Part shown: positions 26,058-36,396 of the stretch, one piece after another
Layout of the letters: every line of letters begins with the position of its first letter
Numbering within the stretch: the first letter of the stretch is position 1
From: Phaeobacter sp. HF9A
GTDB taxonomy: Bacteria > Pseudomonadota > Alphaproteobacteria > Rhodobacterales > Rhodobacteraceae
Length of the DNA stretch: 63,877 bases
Direction of reading: 5' to 3'
Assembly (NCBI RefSeq): GCF_011806385.1
Contig: NZ_JAATOX010000009.1
Span: forward strand, 1-63,877
The notes under the pieces: generated by a model
What the model was told of the DNA's origin: nothing
Database searches by the model: none
What the model saw: only the letters and a program-made list of their open reading frames with translations
Program-made: the position numbers and the translations under genes

Positions 26058-28185
26058 ATGAGTCGGATCGAACGGAACGGGCTTCAGGTGGCTGCCCCCT
26101 TGGCGGCCTTTATCGAGGATGCGGCGCTGCCGGGCACTGGCGTCAGTGCCGATGCGTTTTGGACCGGGCTTGCCGGTCTGGTCGAGGGCATGGGCGATGA
26201 GAACCGCGCGCTTCTGGCCAAACGCGAAACGATCCAGGGGCAGATCGACGCCTGGCATCTGGAACGGCGCGGCCAGAGCCATGACGCGGCGGCCTATAAG
26301 GCGTTCTTGCAGGAGATCGGCTATCTGGTGCCCGAGGGCGATGATTTCGAGGTGGAGACCGCCAATGTCGACCCCGAGATCGCGCATCTGCCGGGACCGC
26401 AGCTGGTGGTGCCGATCACCAACGCCCGCTTTGCGCTGAACGCGGCGAATGCCCGCTGGGGCAGCCTTTATGATGCGCTTTATGGCACAGACGCCATGGG
26501 CGACCTGCCCGAGGGCAAGGGCTATGACGCGGCGCGCGGCGCGCGGGTGATCGCCTGGGGGCGTGGCTTCCTCGATGAGACCTTCCCGCTGGCGAGCGGC
26601 TCCTGGTCCGATATTTCCGGCCTGCGGGTTGAGGATGGCGCCCTGGTGCCGGCGCTGAAAGACGCCAGCCAGTTTGCGGGCTATGTCGGCGACACTGCTA
26701 CTCCGACACGTATTGTTTTGAAAAACAACGGGCTGCACGCGATCCTTGAGATCGACGCGGCCGGCAACATCGGCAAGGATGACGCCGCAGGGATCAATGA
26801 CATCACGCTGGAAAGCGCGCTGTCGACGATCATGGATTGCGAAGATTCCGTCGCCTGTGTGGACGCCGAAGACAAGGTTACCGCCTATTCCAACTGGCTG
26901 GGCCTGATGAAACGCGATCTGGCCGAGGAGGTCAGCAAGGGTGGCACAAGCTTTACCCGCGTTTTGAACGACGACATCGCCTATACCGCAGCGAATGGCG
27001 AGGCGGCGGTGCTCAAGGGGCGGTCCCTGCTCCTGGTGCGCAACGTCGGCCATCTGATGACCAACCCGGCCATTCTGGACAGCGCGGGCCGAGGCGGGCG
27101 AGGGGCTGCTGGATGCGATGATCACCGTTCTGATCGCCATGCATGACCTCAAATCCGAAGGCGGCAACTCGCTGCATGGCTCGGTCTATGTGGTGAAGCC
27201 GAAGATGCACGGGCCGGAAGAGGTCGCCTTTGCGGTGAAAATCTTTGACCATGTGGAAGACGCGCTGGGCCTGCCGCGCAACACCGTCAAGATCGGCATC
27301 ATGGACGAGGAACGCCGCACATCGGTTAACCTCAAGGAATGTATCCGCGCCGCAAAATCCCGCGTTGCCTTTATCAACACCGGCTTCCTGGACCGCACCG
27401 GCGACGAGATCCACACCTCGATGGAAGCGGGGCCGATGCTGCCCAAGGGCGAGATGAAGGGCACCGCCTGGATCGCGTCTTATGAGGATCGCAACGTCGA
27501 TATCGGGCTTGCCTGCGGGCTGAAGGGGCGCGCGCAGATCGGCAAGGGCATGTGGGCCATGCCCGACCGTATGGGCGAGATGCTGGCGGCCAAGATTGGC
27601 CATCCGCAATCCGGCGCGACCTGCGCCTGGGTGCCGTCGCCCACCGCCGCGACCCTGCACGCCACACACTATCACAAGATCGACGTGCTGGCTCGTCAGG
27701 ACGAGCTCAAGGCCGGTGGCGCGCGCGGGACGCTTGACGATCTGCTGAGCATTCCGGTGATGGAGGGGCAGAACCTCTCGGAGGCGGAGATCGCCAATGA
27801 GATTGAAAACAACGCACAGGGCATCCTTGGCTATGTGGTGCGCTGGGTCGATCAGGGCGTGGGCTGCTCCAAGGTGCCGGACATCAATAATGTCGGTCTG
27901 ATGGAAGACCGCGCCACCTGCCGCATCTCCAGCCAGGCGCTGGCCAATTGGCTGCATCATGGTGTGGTCTCGGAAGAGCAGGTCATGGCCGCGATGCAGA
28001 AAATGGCGGCTGTGGTGGATGGCCAGAACGCCGGTGATCCCGCCTATCGCCCGATGGCGCCGGGCTTTGACGGTGTCGCCTTTCAGGCGGCCTGCGATCT
28101 GGTCTTCAAGGGCCGGGTGCAGCCCTCGGGCTATACCGAGCCGGTGCTGCATGCCCGCCGCCTGGAGCTGAAAGCCCAGGGGTGA
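26058..28185 (+). pseudogene. glcB: Malate synthase G, frameshifted at about 27090
   Basis: Malate synthase G condenses glyoxylate with acetyl-CoA in the glyoxylate/glycolate pathway. AGGAGGAG precedes ATG 26058. Frame one encodes about the first 344 residues, through MDCEDSVACVDAEDKV and [16 protein letters not shown]. An extra base (a C at 27089/27090) then shifts it out of frame. The correct sequence resumes at GAG 27091 ([20 protein letters not shown]) and runs to 28185, including [21 protein letters not shown] and the C-terminal domain. Removing one base gives 708 residues, about the normal length, with all regions intact. There is no slippery heptamer or other decay, so a sequencing error or a very recent mutation is likely. 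A terminator follows. Confidence 0.92.
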
Positions 28186-28218
28186 TGCGCCCCGCTGTTG
28201 AGTGAGCGACAAGACCAT

Positions 28219-28249
28219 TTGGCCGGGGTAAATGTCCCGGCCAATTTTT
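28219..28249 (+). terminator. Intrinsic terminator of the malate synthase gene
   Basis: TTGGCCGGG/CCCGGCCAA (9-bp stem, 8-base loop) followed by TTTTT, 34 bases after the stop. Confidence 0.88.
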
Positions 28250-28419
28250 CACCGATAAGGCTTGGAACGCGGCTCCGTTTGCCTGATTTTTTCGCAGACC
28301 CCCTGTGCGTCAACGCACAGGCACCTGCGCCACCGCTTTGAATTGCGCGCACAGTCGTCGCGGCTTTAGTCTGCTGTATTGTCATTCGACATCTATCGCA
28401 GAGACCGGAGATCCAGATC

Positions 28420-29196
28420 GTGCGCCCCAAAATCGGTATTATCGGCAATTCCTACCTGATCAATGATGACTACCCGACCCATGCAGGTGGGACGATGAAT
28501 TCTGATGCCGTATCGCGCGTGTCTGGCTGTTTGCCGCTGCTGATCCCGACCGATCCGCGGTTTGTCACCGTCGAAGAGCTGCTGGAGTGTTTCGACGGCT
28601 TCCTGCTGACCGGCGGGCGGCCCAATGTGCACCCGGAGGAATATGGCGAAGACCCCACCGAGGCCCATGGCGATTTTGACCGGGCGCGGGATGCAATCAC
28701 CCTGCCATTGGTTCGCGCCTGCGTTGAGCGCGGCCAGCCCTTCATGGGCATCTGTCGCGGCTTTCAGGAGGTCAATGTGGCGATGGGTGGCACGCTCTAC
28801 CCCGAGATCCGCGATCTGCCGGGGCGGATGAATCACCGCATGCCGCCGGATGGCACCATCGAGGAAAAATTCGCGCTGCGCCATCCGGTGACCCTGACCG
28901 AAGGCGGCGTCTTCCACCAGCTGCTGGGCGCCACCGAGGTGATGACCAACACGCTGCATGGTCAGGGCATCAAGTCGCCGGGCAGCCGGATTGTGATTGA
29001 TGGACAGGCCGCGGACGGCACCCCGGAGGCGATCTATGTAAAGGACGCGCCCGGCTTTACGCTCTCGGTGCAATGGCATCCCGAGTATTGCGCCGACCAG
29101 GATCCGGTGTCGCGGCCGCTGTTTGAGGCCCTCGGCGCCGCGGCAAGAGCCTGGGCCGCCGGGGAGCGCGCAACCGCACTGCAACTCAGCGCCTGA
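28420..29196 (+). CDS. Class I glutamine amidotransferase-like peptidase (gamma-glutamyl hydrolase, PuuD type)
   Basis: A 258-residue peptidase C26 family enzyme. The catalytic triad is visible: Cys in PFMGICRGFQEVN (about residue 111) and the His and Glu in LSVQWHPEYCAD (about 221-223). The N-terminal IGIIGNSYLINDDYPTHAGG and LLTGGRPNVHPEEYGE fit the gamma-glutamyl-GABA hydrolase group, which releases the amine from gamma-glutamyl conjugates in putrescine and polyamine catabolism. The start is GTG 28420 with GGAG nine bases upstream. No other puu gene is adjacent, so the substrate is uncertain. Confidence 0.87.
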   Translation: MRPKIGIIGNSYLINDDYPTHAGGTMNSDAVSRVSGCLPLLIPTDPRFVTVEELLECFDGFLLTGGRPNVHPEEYGEDPTEAHGDFDRARDAITLPLVRACVERGQPFMGICRGFQEVNVAMGGTLYPEIRDLPGRMNHRMPPDGTIEEKFALRHPVTLTEGGVFHQLLGATEVMTNTLHGQGIKSPGSRIVIDGQAADGTPEAIYVKDAPGFTLSVQWHPEYCADQDPVSRPLFEALGAAARAWAAGERATALQLSA

Positions 29197-29514
29197 GAGG
29201 CAGAGCAGGGGGCGCGCAGGTGCCGGGCCAAATGGACCCGCGCGCGCCCAATCATGGCGAATTCATTAGCTGATTTGTCGCATTTGACAAAAAAATCATC
29301 AGGGGCGCTTTTCATTCCCTGAAACTTCTGCTGATTTGTCGCGCGATTGCGCGCGAGGAACGGGCAGGGGGTGCGCCGCGTTTTGTGCCACCGCAACAGT
29401 CCTTGCCGCGATGCAGCAAAATTGCTTGCGTAATATTATTGCGCAACGTATGTGTAGTATTTGTGAAACGTGCGCGCACGGTCAGAAAAGCCGATGCAGA
29501 CAGGGGGACGACGG
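29197..29514. other. Gene-free leader region of pntAB
   Basis: 318 bases with no credible ORF, AT-richer than the surroundings. It contains a 13-base direct repeat (GCTGATTTGTCGC at 29269-29281 and 29330-29342, 61 bases apart) and an imperfect palindrome at 29426-29446. These are the likely control elements for the transhydrogenase operon. Confidence 0.55.
29426..29446. promoter_or_regulatory. Imperfect palindrome upstream of pntA
   Basis: TTGCGTAAT and ATTGCGCAA flank a 3-base centre, complementary at eight of nine positions, and end 68 bases before the pntA GTG. Its size and place suit a dimeric regulator's operator. The regulator is unknown. Confidence 0.45.
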
Positions 29515-31089
29515 GTGAAAATAGGGACACCAAAAGAGATAGCACCGGGAGAGGCACGCGTTGCGATGACGCCGGCCTCGGCTCGGGATCTTCAGAAACT
29601 GGGGTATGAGTGCTGTATCGAGACCGGAGCCGGTGAAAAGGCCGGGTTCTCGGATGCGGCCTATGAGGAGGCCGGTGTCGAGATCATCAAGACCGCCGCG
29701 AGCCTTTGGAAGGCGGCGGATATCATTGCCAAGGTGCGCCAGCCCTCGGAGGCGGAACTGAAGCGCCTGACCAATGACAAGACGCTGATCACCTTCTTCA
29801 ACCCCGGCGGGAATGAAGAGGGGCTGGAGCTGGCCAAATCCAAGGGCGCCACGGTGGTCGCCATGGAAATGGTGCCGCGCATCAGCCGGGCGCAAAAGAT
29901 GGACGCGCTCAGCTCCATGGCCAATATCGCCGGCTATCGCGCGGTGATCGAGGCGGGCAACAACTTTGGCCGTTTTTTCACCGGTCAGATCACGGCGGCG
30001 GGCAAGGTGCCCCCGGCCAAGGTTCTGGTGGTTGGCGCCGGTGTAGCCGGTCTTGCGGCGATCGGCACCTCGACCAGCCTTGGTGCGGTGACCTATGCCT
30101 TTGACGTGCGTCCCGAAGTGGCCGAACAGGTCGAGAGCATGGGCGCCGAGTTCGTCTATCTCGATTTCGAGGAAGAGCAGCAGGATGGCGCCGCGACCGG
30201 CGGCTATGCCTCTGTCTCCAGCCCGGAGTTCCGCGAAGCGCAGCTGGCTAAGTTCCGCGAACTGGCGCCCGAGGTGGATATCGTCATCACCACCGCGCTG
30301 ATTCCCAACCGCGAAGCCCCCGAGCTCTGGACCGAGGACATGGTCGCGGCGATGAAGCCGGGTTCGGTGATTGTCGATCTGGCGGCGGAGAAGGGCGGCA
30401 ACTGCAAGCTGACCGTCGCGGATGAGAGGATCGTCACAGAAAACGGTGTGATCATCATCGGCTATACCGATTTCCCCAGCCGGATGGCGGCGCAGTCCTC
30501 GACGCTCTATGCCACCAATATCCGCCATATGATGACCGACCTGACGCCGGAAAAAGACGGCCAGGTGGTGCACAACATGGAGGATGACGTCATTCGTGGC
30601 GCCACCGTGACCCATGCGGGCGAAATCACCTTCCCGCCGCCACCGCCTAAGGTGCAGGCGATCGCGGCGCAGAAGAAACCCGAACCCGCCAAGGAGCTGA
30701 CAGCAGAGGAAAAACGCGCCGCGGAAGTGGCCGCCTTCAAGCAGCAGACCAAGACGCAGGTGACCCTGCTGACGGTCGGCGGGCTATTGTTGCTGGCCGT
30801 GGGGCTGGTGGCCCCGGCGAGCTTCATGCAGCATTTCATCGTCTTTGTGCTCTCGGTCTTTATCGGCTTCCAGGTGATCTGGAACGTCAGCCACAGCCTG
30901 CACACGCCGCTGATGGCGGTCACCAATGCGATCTCCTCGATCATCATCCTGGGCGCGCTGATGCAGATCGGCTCCGGCTCGTTCCTGGTGATCCTGCTGG
31001 CGGCGCTGTCGGTGTTCATGGCGGGGATCAATATCTTCGGCGGTTTCCTCGTGACACGGCGCATGCTCGCCATGTTCCAGAAATCCTAA
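29515..31089 (+). CDS. pntA: NAD(P) transhydrogenase subunit alpha
   Basis: A 524-residue alpha subunit of the membrane proton-translocating transhydrogenase, which makes NADPH from NADH at the expense of the proton gradient. The N-terminal NAD-binding domain begins [19 protein letters not shown] and has the Rossmann loop [22 protein letters not shown]. After the Pro/Lys linker the C-terminal 130 residues hold four transmembrane helices ([21 protein letters not shown] onward), so this is the E. coli-like form with both parts in one chain. The start is GTG 29515 behind AGGGGGA. pntB follows after 14 bases. Confidence 0.96.
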   Translation: MKIGTPKEIAPGEARVAMTPASARDLQKLGYECCIETGAGEKAGFSDAAYEEAGVEIIKTAASLWKAADIIAKVRQPSEAELKRLTNDKTLITFFNPGGNEEGLELAKSKGATVVAMEMVPRISRAQKMDALSSMANIAGYRAVIEAGNNFGRFFTGQITAAGKVPPAKVLVVGAGVAGLAAIGTSTSLGAVTYAFDVRPEVAEQVESMGAEFVYLDFEEEQQDGAATGGYASVSSPEFREAQLAKFRELAPEVDIVITTALIPNREAPELWTEDMVAAMKPGSVIVDLAAEKGGNCKLTVADERIVTENGVIIIGYTDFPSRMAAQSSTLYATNIRHMMTDLTPEKDGQVVHNMEDDVIRGATVTHAGEITFPPPPPKVQAIAAQKKPEPAKELTAEEKRAAEVAAFKQQTKTQVTLLTVGGLLLLAVGLVAPASFMQHFIVFVLSVFIGFQVIWNVSHSLHTPLMAVTNAISSIIILGALMQIGSGSFLVILLAALSVFMAGINIFGGFLVTRRMLAMFQKS

Positions 31090-31103
31090 AGGAGTAGGGA
31101 CAG

Positions 31104-32537
31104 ATGGACTTCGGATTTACGACGGCGGCCTATGTGGTCGCGGCGGTTCTCTTTATCCTCTCGCTGGGCGGGCTTTCGGGACAGGAAAGCGCCAAACGCG
31201 CGGTGTGGTACGGCATTGTCGGCATGGCGCTGGCGGTCTTTGCCACGCTGATCGGCCCCGGCTCCGGCCTGTGGCTCTTGTCGCTCCTGCTGATTGCGGG
31301 CGGTGGCATCATCGGCTGGTATGTCGCCAACAAGGTCGAGATGACCGAAATGCCGCAGCTGGTGGCAGCGATGCACTCGCTGGTCGGTCTCGCGGCGGTT
31401 TTTGTGGGCTTCAACGCCCATTTCACCATGAACTGGGTGGCCAGGGCACAGGCGCAGGCAGAACCCATCCACGGCACCTTCGCGGAGCTGATCGCGCATA
31501 AGACTGGCGTGGAGCTCAACATCCTCGCGGTGGAGCTGTTTCTGGGCATCTTCATCGGGGCGGTGACCTTCACCGGGTCCGTGATCGCCTATGGCAAGCT
31601 GGCGGGCAAGGTGAGCTCCAAGGCGGAAAAACTGCCCGGCGGCCATATGCTGAACGCGGGCGCGGCGGGGCTCTCGCTGATCTGCCTGATCTGGTACGTC
31701 AATTCGGGCGGCTTCTTTCCGCTGTTCCTGATGACGCTGGCGGCGCTGTTCATCGGCTACCACCTGATCATGGGCATCGGCGGCGCCGATATGCCGGTGG
31801 TGGTCTCCATGCTCAACAGCTACTCCGGCTGGGCGGCGGCGGCGATCGGCTTCAGCCTCGGCAATGACCTCCTCATCGTGGTCGGCGCGCTGGTGGGCTC
31901 CTCCGGTGCGATCCTCAGCTACATCATGTGCAAGGCGATGAACCGGTCCTTCGTCTCGGTGATCCTGGGCGGCTTTGGCGGCACCGCGGGCCCGGCGATG
32001 GAGGTCGAGGGCGAGCAAGTCGCGATCGACGCCGATGGTGTGGCCGCAGCCCTGGACGAGGCCGACAGCGTCATCATCATTCCCGGCTACGGCATGGCGG
32101 TGGCACAGGCGCAATCCAACGTTGCCGAACTCACCCGCCGTCTGCGCGCCAAGGGTAAGGAGGTGCGCTTTGCCATCCACCCGGTCGCGGGTCGTCTGCC
32201 GGGGCATATGAACGTGCTCCTGGCCGAAGCAAAAGTGCCCTATGACATCGTGATGGAGATGGACGAGATCAACGAGGACTTCCCGGAAACGGATATCGCC
32301 ATCGTGATCGGCTCCAATGACATCGTGAACCCCGCCGCGCAGGAAGACCCCAACAGCCCCATCGCTGGCATGCCGGTGCTGGAATGCTGGAAGGCGAAAC
32401 AGGTCTTTGTGTCCAAGCGTGGTCAGGGCACCGGCTATTCGGGCATCGAAAATCCGCTGTTTTACAAGGAAAACACCCGGATGTTCTACGGCGACGCCAA
32501 ACAATCCCTTGGCACGCTGCTCAACCTGATCGACTGA
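31104..32537 (+). CDS. pntB: NAD(P) transhydrogenase subunit beta
   Basis: A 477-residue beta subunit. Eight or nine transmembrane helices come first ([26 protein letters not shown] ... [24 protein letters not shown]), then the NADP-binding domain III with [15 protein letters not shown] and [28 protein letters not shown] good AAGGAG precedes the ATG. It is co-transcribed with pntA and followed by an intrinsic terminator. Confidence 0.97.
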   Translation: MDFGFTTAAYVVAAVLFILSLGGLSGQESAKRAVWYGIVGMALAVFATLIGPGSGLWLLSLLLIAGGGIIGWYVANKVEMTEMPQLVAAMHSLVGLAAVFVGFNAHFTMNWVARAQAQAEPIHGTFAELIAHKTGVELNILAVELFLGIFIGAVTFTGSVIAYGKLAGKVSSKAEKLPGGHMLNAGAAGLSLICLIWYVNSGGFFPLFLMTLAALFIGYHLIMGIGGADMPVVVSMLNSYSGWAAAAIGFSLGNDLLIVVGALVGSSGAILSYIMCKAMNRSFVSVILGGFGGTAGPAMEVEGEQVAIDADGVAAALDEADSVIIIPGYGMAVAQAQSNVAELTRRLRAKGKEVRFAIHPVAGRLPGHMNVLLAEAKVPYDIVMEMDEINEDFPETDIAIVIGSNDIVNPAAQEDPNSPIAGMPVLECWKAKQVFVSKRGQGTGYSGIENPLFYKENTRMFYGDAKQSLGTLLNLID

Positions 32538-32558
32538 CCTGTCGCAACGAAAAACACC

Positions 32559-32588
32559 AAAAGGGCGCTCCAATGGGGCGCCCTTTTT
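32559..32588 (+). terminator. Intrinsic terminator of pntAB
   Basis: AAAAGGGCGC/GCGCCCTTTT (10-bp stem, 9-base loop) ending in TTTTT, 21 bases after the pntB stop. Confidence 0.9.
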
Positions 32589-32595
32589 CATTTCA

Positions 32596-32651
32596 TCTTG
32601 CCCAAAATACCTTGGGGGGTGGCCCAAGGGGCCGGGGGCAGGGCCCCCTCC
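32596..32651. repeat. Intergenic repeat, copy B
   Basis: TCTTGCCCAAAATACCTTGGGGGG core, a spacer, and a GGGGGC-AGG-GCCCCC hairpin. Same architecture as the copies at 21263-21325 and 61419-61500. Confidence 0.7.
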
Positions 32652-32861
32652 AACCGCTCCGCAAGAGAGACCGGCACGACAAGGCGTCACGGATTTTTTA
32701 CTTAAATTGCGAGACTTAGCACCGTGTCTGGGGCGCTCATCGGTTCGCTCCTGACACAATGTATACCGTTGCATTCATCTAACATATTGTTTTAAAAGAA
32801 AATCTTTCAAATGCCTCAGGCCGACGATAGGGTATTCCCATTGTTCTTCGGAGACTGAGTC

Positions 32862-34142
32862 GTGCCGCCCATTGATGATCACCCTCTGCGCTATCACCTG
32901 GTGAACGAGCTGCACGCGCGCCCGTTTCCCACGATTGCCTCTCCGGCGACGGTGATTTACCTGGCCGTCAAACAGCCGCGCGAGGCGGTGCATCGGGATC
33001 GGCGCGCCGATCTGCAACATCTGGTGGATCTGCTGGACCGCTACGGCGCGGTGCATCCGCAACCGGGGGCGACCCATCACACCGCGCAGCTTGGCCGCTA
33101 TACGCTCAAATGGGAGCAGCATACCGAGTTCGTCTCTTACACGCTGCATGGCGAGGGGGTCAGTGCCCGCGCCTTTGATCCGCAGGATTTCAACATCTTC
33201 CCCGAGGACTGGCTGGCGCGGGCGCCGGGGCAACGCATTACCTCGGCGATGATCCGGGTGGTGCCGCGCCCTGGGGTGGAGGAGATCAAAGCCCTGGCCA
33301 ACGACTGGTTCGTCTCCGAGAGCCTGGCGCTGTCGCAGGTGCTGGATGACAGCGCCGTGGCGGCCTGTGATTTCCGCATTGATCCGGCGGGGCACATGCG
33401 GGTGGCGCTGTTTGTCAACCCGATCATCGGCGCGCAGCGCGTCGGCCGGGTGGTGCAGCGGCTGTGCGAAATCGAAACCTACCGCGCGATGTCCATGCTG
33501 GGCTTTTCCCGGGCGCGGGGGCTCACGCCGGCGATCGGAGCGCTGGATGTCTCGCTGAGCGAAATGATGGTGGAGATGACGGGCGGCGACCTTCCGGCGG
33601 AGCAAACGCTGGGTCAGCTTCTGACCATCTCGGCAGAGCTGGAAGCCATGGCGGCGCAATCGGCGTTTCGCTTCGGGGCGACCGGCGCCTATGAGGCGCT
33701 GGTAAACCAGCGTATCGGCCTTCTGCGCGAGGAGCGCTTTGAGGGATCCCAGACCATGGCGGAATTCATGCTGCGCCGGTTTGAGCCTGCGATGCGCACG
33801 GTCCATTCCACCGAGAAACGTCTGGCGGTGCTTGCCGACCGGGCGCGGCGGGCAGGGGAGCTGCTGCGAACCCGGGTCGATGTGGAGCGTTCAGCCCAGA
33901 ACCAGGCCCTGCTGGAGAGCATGGATCGGCGCGCTGATTTGCAGCTGAGGTTGCAGCACACGGTGGAGGGGCTCTCGGTGGTGGCGATCAGCTACTACGC
34001 GGTATCACTGGCGAGCTATGCGCTCTATCCGCTGGGCAAGATGCTGGATCTGAGCAAGGGCATGCTGACGGCGATGATTACCCCGCTGGTGATCGGCGCG
34101 GTTTTCCTGGCGGTGCGACGCATTCGGAATAGCCTGCACTAG
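32862..34142 (+). CDS. DUF3422 family membrane-anchored protein
   Basis: A 426-residue protein of the DUF3422 family, typical of proteobacteria. It opens with HPLRYHLVNELHARPFPTIASPATV, the conserved start of the family, and has the conserved HTEFVSYTLH near residue 87. Two transmembrane helices lie near the C terminus (VVAISYYAVSLASYALYPLG and MLTAMITPLVIGAVFLAV), so a large N-terminal cytoplasmic domain is anchored to the inner membrane. The start is GTG 32862 behind GGAG. Function is unknown. Confidence 0.88.
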   Translation: MPPIDDHPLRYHLVNELHARPFPTIASPATVIYLAVKQPREAVHRDRRADLQHLVDLLDRYGAVHPQPGATHHTAQLGRYTLKWEQHTEFVSYTLHGEGVSARAFDPQDFNIFPEDWLARAPGQRITSAMIRVVPRPGVEEIKALANDWFVSESLALSQVLDDSAVAACDFRIDPAGHMRVALFVNPIIGAQRVGRVVQRLCEIETYRAMSMLGFSRARGLTPAIGALDVSLSEMMVEMTGGDLPAEQTLGQLLTISAELEAMAAQSAFRFGATGAYEALVNQRIGLLREERFEGSQTMAEFMLRRFEPAMRTVHSTEKRLAVLADRARRAGELLRTRVDVERSAQNQALLESMDRRADLQLRLQHTVEGLSVVAISYYAVSLASYALYPLGKMLDLSKGMLTAMITPLVIGAVFLAVRRIRNSLH

Positions 34143-34169
34143 ACTGACCCGCGTCTTTTGCCGGAACAA

Positions 34170-34197
34170 AAAAGGCCGCCTCATTGGGCGGCCTTTT
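34170..34197. terminator. Bidirectional intrinsic terminator
   Basis: AAAAGGCCGCC/GGCGGCCTTTT (11-bp stem, 6-base loop) with T-runs on both strands, placed between the convergent DUF3422 gene and the oppC-type gene. Confidence 0.9.
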
Positions 34198-34214
34198 CCA
34201 TGTTCTCTTCTGCC

Positions 34215-35207
34215 TCAGCGGCCCCGGATGCGCGGGTCCAGCGCATCGCGCAAGCCGTCGCCGAGGTAGTTCACCGACAGCACCGTCAGCGAGATCATGA
34301 TCCCGGGCCAGACCACGCGTTCGGGGAACAGGGTCATCCGGTCCACGGCGTCATTCAGCAGACGGCCCCAGGTGGGAAAGTCCGGCGGAAAGCCAAAGCC
34401 GAGGAAGGAGAGCGCCGATTCCGTGATGATCGCGGTGGCGATCCCCAATGTGGCCGAGACCATGATCGGCGACAGCACGTTGGGCAGGATGTGGCGGGTG
34501 ATGATGCTGCCCGGCTTGGTGCCGATGGAGCGCGCCGCCAGAACGAATTCACGCTCCTTGATCGCCAGCACATCGCCGCGCACGATCCGCGCGGTCGGCA
34601 TCCAGGAGGTGATCCCGATCAGGCAGACGATGAGCACGAACACACCGCCCTCGGGGCCGATCGCTTTGGAGAGCGCCTCGCGAAACAGCACCGCCGCAAC
34701 CAGGATCATCGGCAGGAGCGGCAGCGCCAGGAACAGATCCGTCAGACGCATCAGCAGCCCGTCGAGCTTTTTGAAATAGCCCGCCAGGACGCCGATCAGG
34801 CTGCCGAGGAACAGCGCCAGCACCATCGCCGCCATCCCCACGGCCAGAGAGACCCGGCCGCCGAACATCAGCCGCGCCAGCGTGTCACGACCGAGGTTGT
34901 CGGTACCCAGCGGATAGACCCAGCTGACCTTGGCACCAGAATCCCAGAGCGCATGGTAGATCGGGCGCATATCGCGCAGCTTGATGAAATCGCGCCCGGT
35001 GGGCAGGAATTTGGCATCGTTCCAGTAAACGAAGGGTCCAACCACAACGCCAAGCACGATAATCAGGAACAGGCAGCCGCCAAACAGCGCGCCCCGGTGC
35101 GATTTGAACTGATCCCAGATGTCGCGCACTTGGCTGCGCGGCGGGGTTGAGAGCTCGTCCTGCACGCTGGAATGCTGCATGGCTTTGTCTTTTGCAGCGT
35201 CAGTCAT
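34215..35207 (-). CDS. Peptide-type ABC importer permease, OppC/DppC family
   Basis: A 330-residue permease with a 45-residue cytoplasmic N terminus, then six membrane helices. The family motifs are clear: YPLGTDNLGRDTLARLMFGGRVSLAVG after the first loop, and the EAA coupling region VLAIKEREFVLAARSIGTKPGSIITRHILPN, ending DALDPRIRGR. The start ATG 35207 overlaps the OppB-type stop by eight bases. With the OppB partner it forms the channel of a nickel/peptide-class importer. Substrate specificity comes from the binding protein. Confidence 0.93.
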   Translation of the reverse strand: MTDAAKDKAMQHSSVQDELSTPPRSQVRDIWDQFKSHRGALFGGCLFLIIVLGVVVGPFVYWNDAKFLPTGRDFIKLRDMRPIYHALWDSGAKVSWVYPLGTDNLGRDTLARLMFGGRVSLAVGMAAMVLALFLGSLIGVLAGYFKKLDGLLMRLTDLFLALPLLPMILVAAVLFREALSKAIGPEGGVFVLIVCLIGITSWMPTARIVRGDVLAIKEREFVLAARSIGTKPGSIITRHILPNVLSPIMVSATLGIATAIITESALSFLGFGFPPDFPTWGRLLNDAVDRMTLFPERVVWPGIMISLTVLSVNYLGDGLRDALDPRIRGR

Positions 35208-36207
35208 AGCGAATCCTCGGGTCGAGAATGCCGTAGAGCACATCGGCAATCAGGTTGAACAGCACGATAAGCACGGCAAAGATAAAGGTCAGGCTCTGCA
35301 CCATGGGCAGGTCATTGGCCTGGATGGCGCCGATCAACAACTGGCCGATGCCATTCACCTTGAACACTTGTTCGGTGATGATGGCGCCGCCAAAGATCGA
35401 CGGAATCCCCAGCGCGATCACGGTGACCACGGGGATCATCGAGTTGCGCAGCACATGCACCATGACCACGACATATTCGCCGAGGCCCTTGGCGCGGGCG
35501 GTGCGAACATAGTCCTGATTGAGGTTGTCGAGCATCGAGGCGCGCATGAACCGGCTGAGCTGCGCGGTGATTTGCAGCGCCAGCACCATCACCGGCATGA
35601 TCATTTGCTGAAGCTGCTTTACAAAGCTCTCCCAGCTGTCGACCACCAGTGTGGTGTCATAGATCGACGGGAACCAGCCCAGCTGCACCGAGAAGATCAC
35701 GATCACCAGCACGCCAGAAAAGAACGGCGGCACGGAAAAGCCGACCATCGACACAAAGGTGCCGAGCTGGTCGAACCAGCTATATTGGCGATAGGCGGAA
35801 TAGATGCCGATCGGCAGTGCGATCAGGATGGCAACGATATAAGCGGTGCCCACAACCCAGAGGGTCTGCGGCATGCGCTGCACGACGATATCCATCACCG
35901 GCGAGCGGGTCTGCCAGGAGATCACGCGAAGATCACCGGCGGAGAAAGATGTGCCGAAAATATGGTCGATCAGAACCTGCGGTTCGATCCAGAAGAACTG
36001 CACCAGCCATTTCCAGAACCGGATAGGGGCTGGCTCGCCAAGCCCGAGGGCCTCGCGCATCTTCTCTTTGACTTCGGGGGGGACGGTCAGGGGAACCTGC
36101 GCCATGGGGTCGCCGGGGGCGAGCTCCAGCAACAGGAAGATCACGAGACTGATAAACAGCAGCGTCGGCACTGCGAGGATCAGCCGTCGGATGGTAAAAT
36201 TCAGCAT
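35200..36207 (-). CDS. Peptide-type ABC importer permease, OppB/DppB family
   Basis: A 335-residue permease beginning MLNFTIRRLILAVPTLLFISLVIFLLLELAPGDP, the standard DppB/OppB start. It carries the EAA loop VRTARAKGLGEYVVVMVHVLRNSMIPVVTVIALG and ends GILDPRIRYD. It lies 189 bases downstream of the binding-protein gene, with a stable hairpin between them, and overlaps the next permease gene. Confidence 0.93.
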   Translation of the reverse strand: MLNFTIRRLILAVPTLLFISLVIFLLLELAPGDPMAQVPLTVPPEVKEKMREALGLGEPAPIRFWKWLVQFFWIEPQVLIDHIFGTSFSAGDLRVISWQTRSPVMDIVVQRMPQTLWVVGTAYIVAILIALPIGIYSAYRQYSWFDQLGTFVSMVGFSVPPFFSGVLVIVIFSVQLGWFPSIYDTTLVVDSWESFVKQLQQMIMPVMVLALQITAQLSRFMRASMLDNLNQDYVRTARAKGLGEYVVVMVHVLRNSMIPVVTVIALGIPSIFGGAIITEQVFKVNGIGQLLIGAIQANDLPMVQSLTFIFAVLIVLFNLIADVLYGILDPRIRYD

Positions 36208-36351
36208 CAGCCGGGCGCCTTTGCGATTTGGGTGTTGAAAGCTCCGCGGGAACTGCCCGATGCGGGCAGCCAGCGCGTTGTTCGGGTCTCATAGGTCATG
36301 TGAACCGGGACAACAATGCCAGAGCTGCGGATTGGGGGGCCAAAAACCATC

Positions 36352-36377
36352 AGGCCCCGGCGCAAAGCCCGGGGCCC
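36352..36377 (-). promoter_or_regulatory. Stable hairpin between the binding-protein and permease genes
   Basis: A GC-rich stem (GGCCCCGG/CCGGGGCC with one more pair on each side) and an 8-base loop, 20 bases after the oppA-type stop. There is no T-run, so it more likely stabilises the binding-protein mRNA or attenuates read-through into the permeases than stops transcription fully. Confidence 0.55.
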
Positions 36378-36396
36378 TTTGGGGTAAGTCTGGCGT

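Larger units (their letters stand above)
32538..32861. other. Gene-free stretch between pntB and the DUF3422 gene
   Basis: 324 bases holding the pntB terminator (32559-32588), copy B of the intergenic repeat (32596-32651) and an AT-rich run (about 32740-32820) that probably contains the promoter of the DUF3422 gene. No ORF. Confidence 0.6.

Noticed and set aside
31086-32774. A 562-codon leftward frame opposite pntB
   Set aside because: Shadow frame rich in His, Arg and Asp with no motif; pntB is unambiguous.
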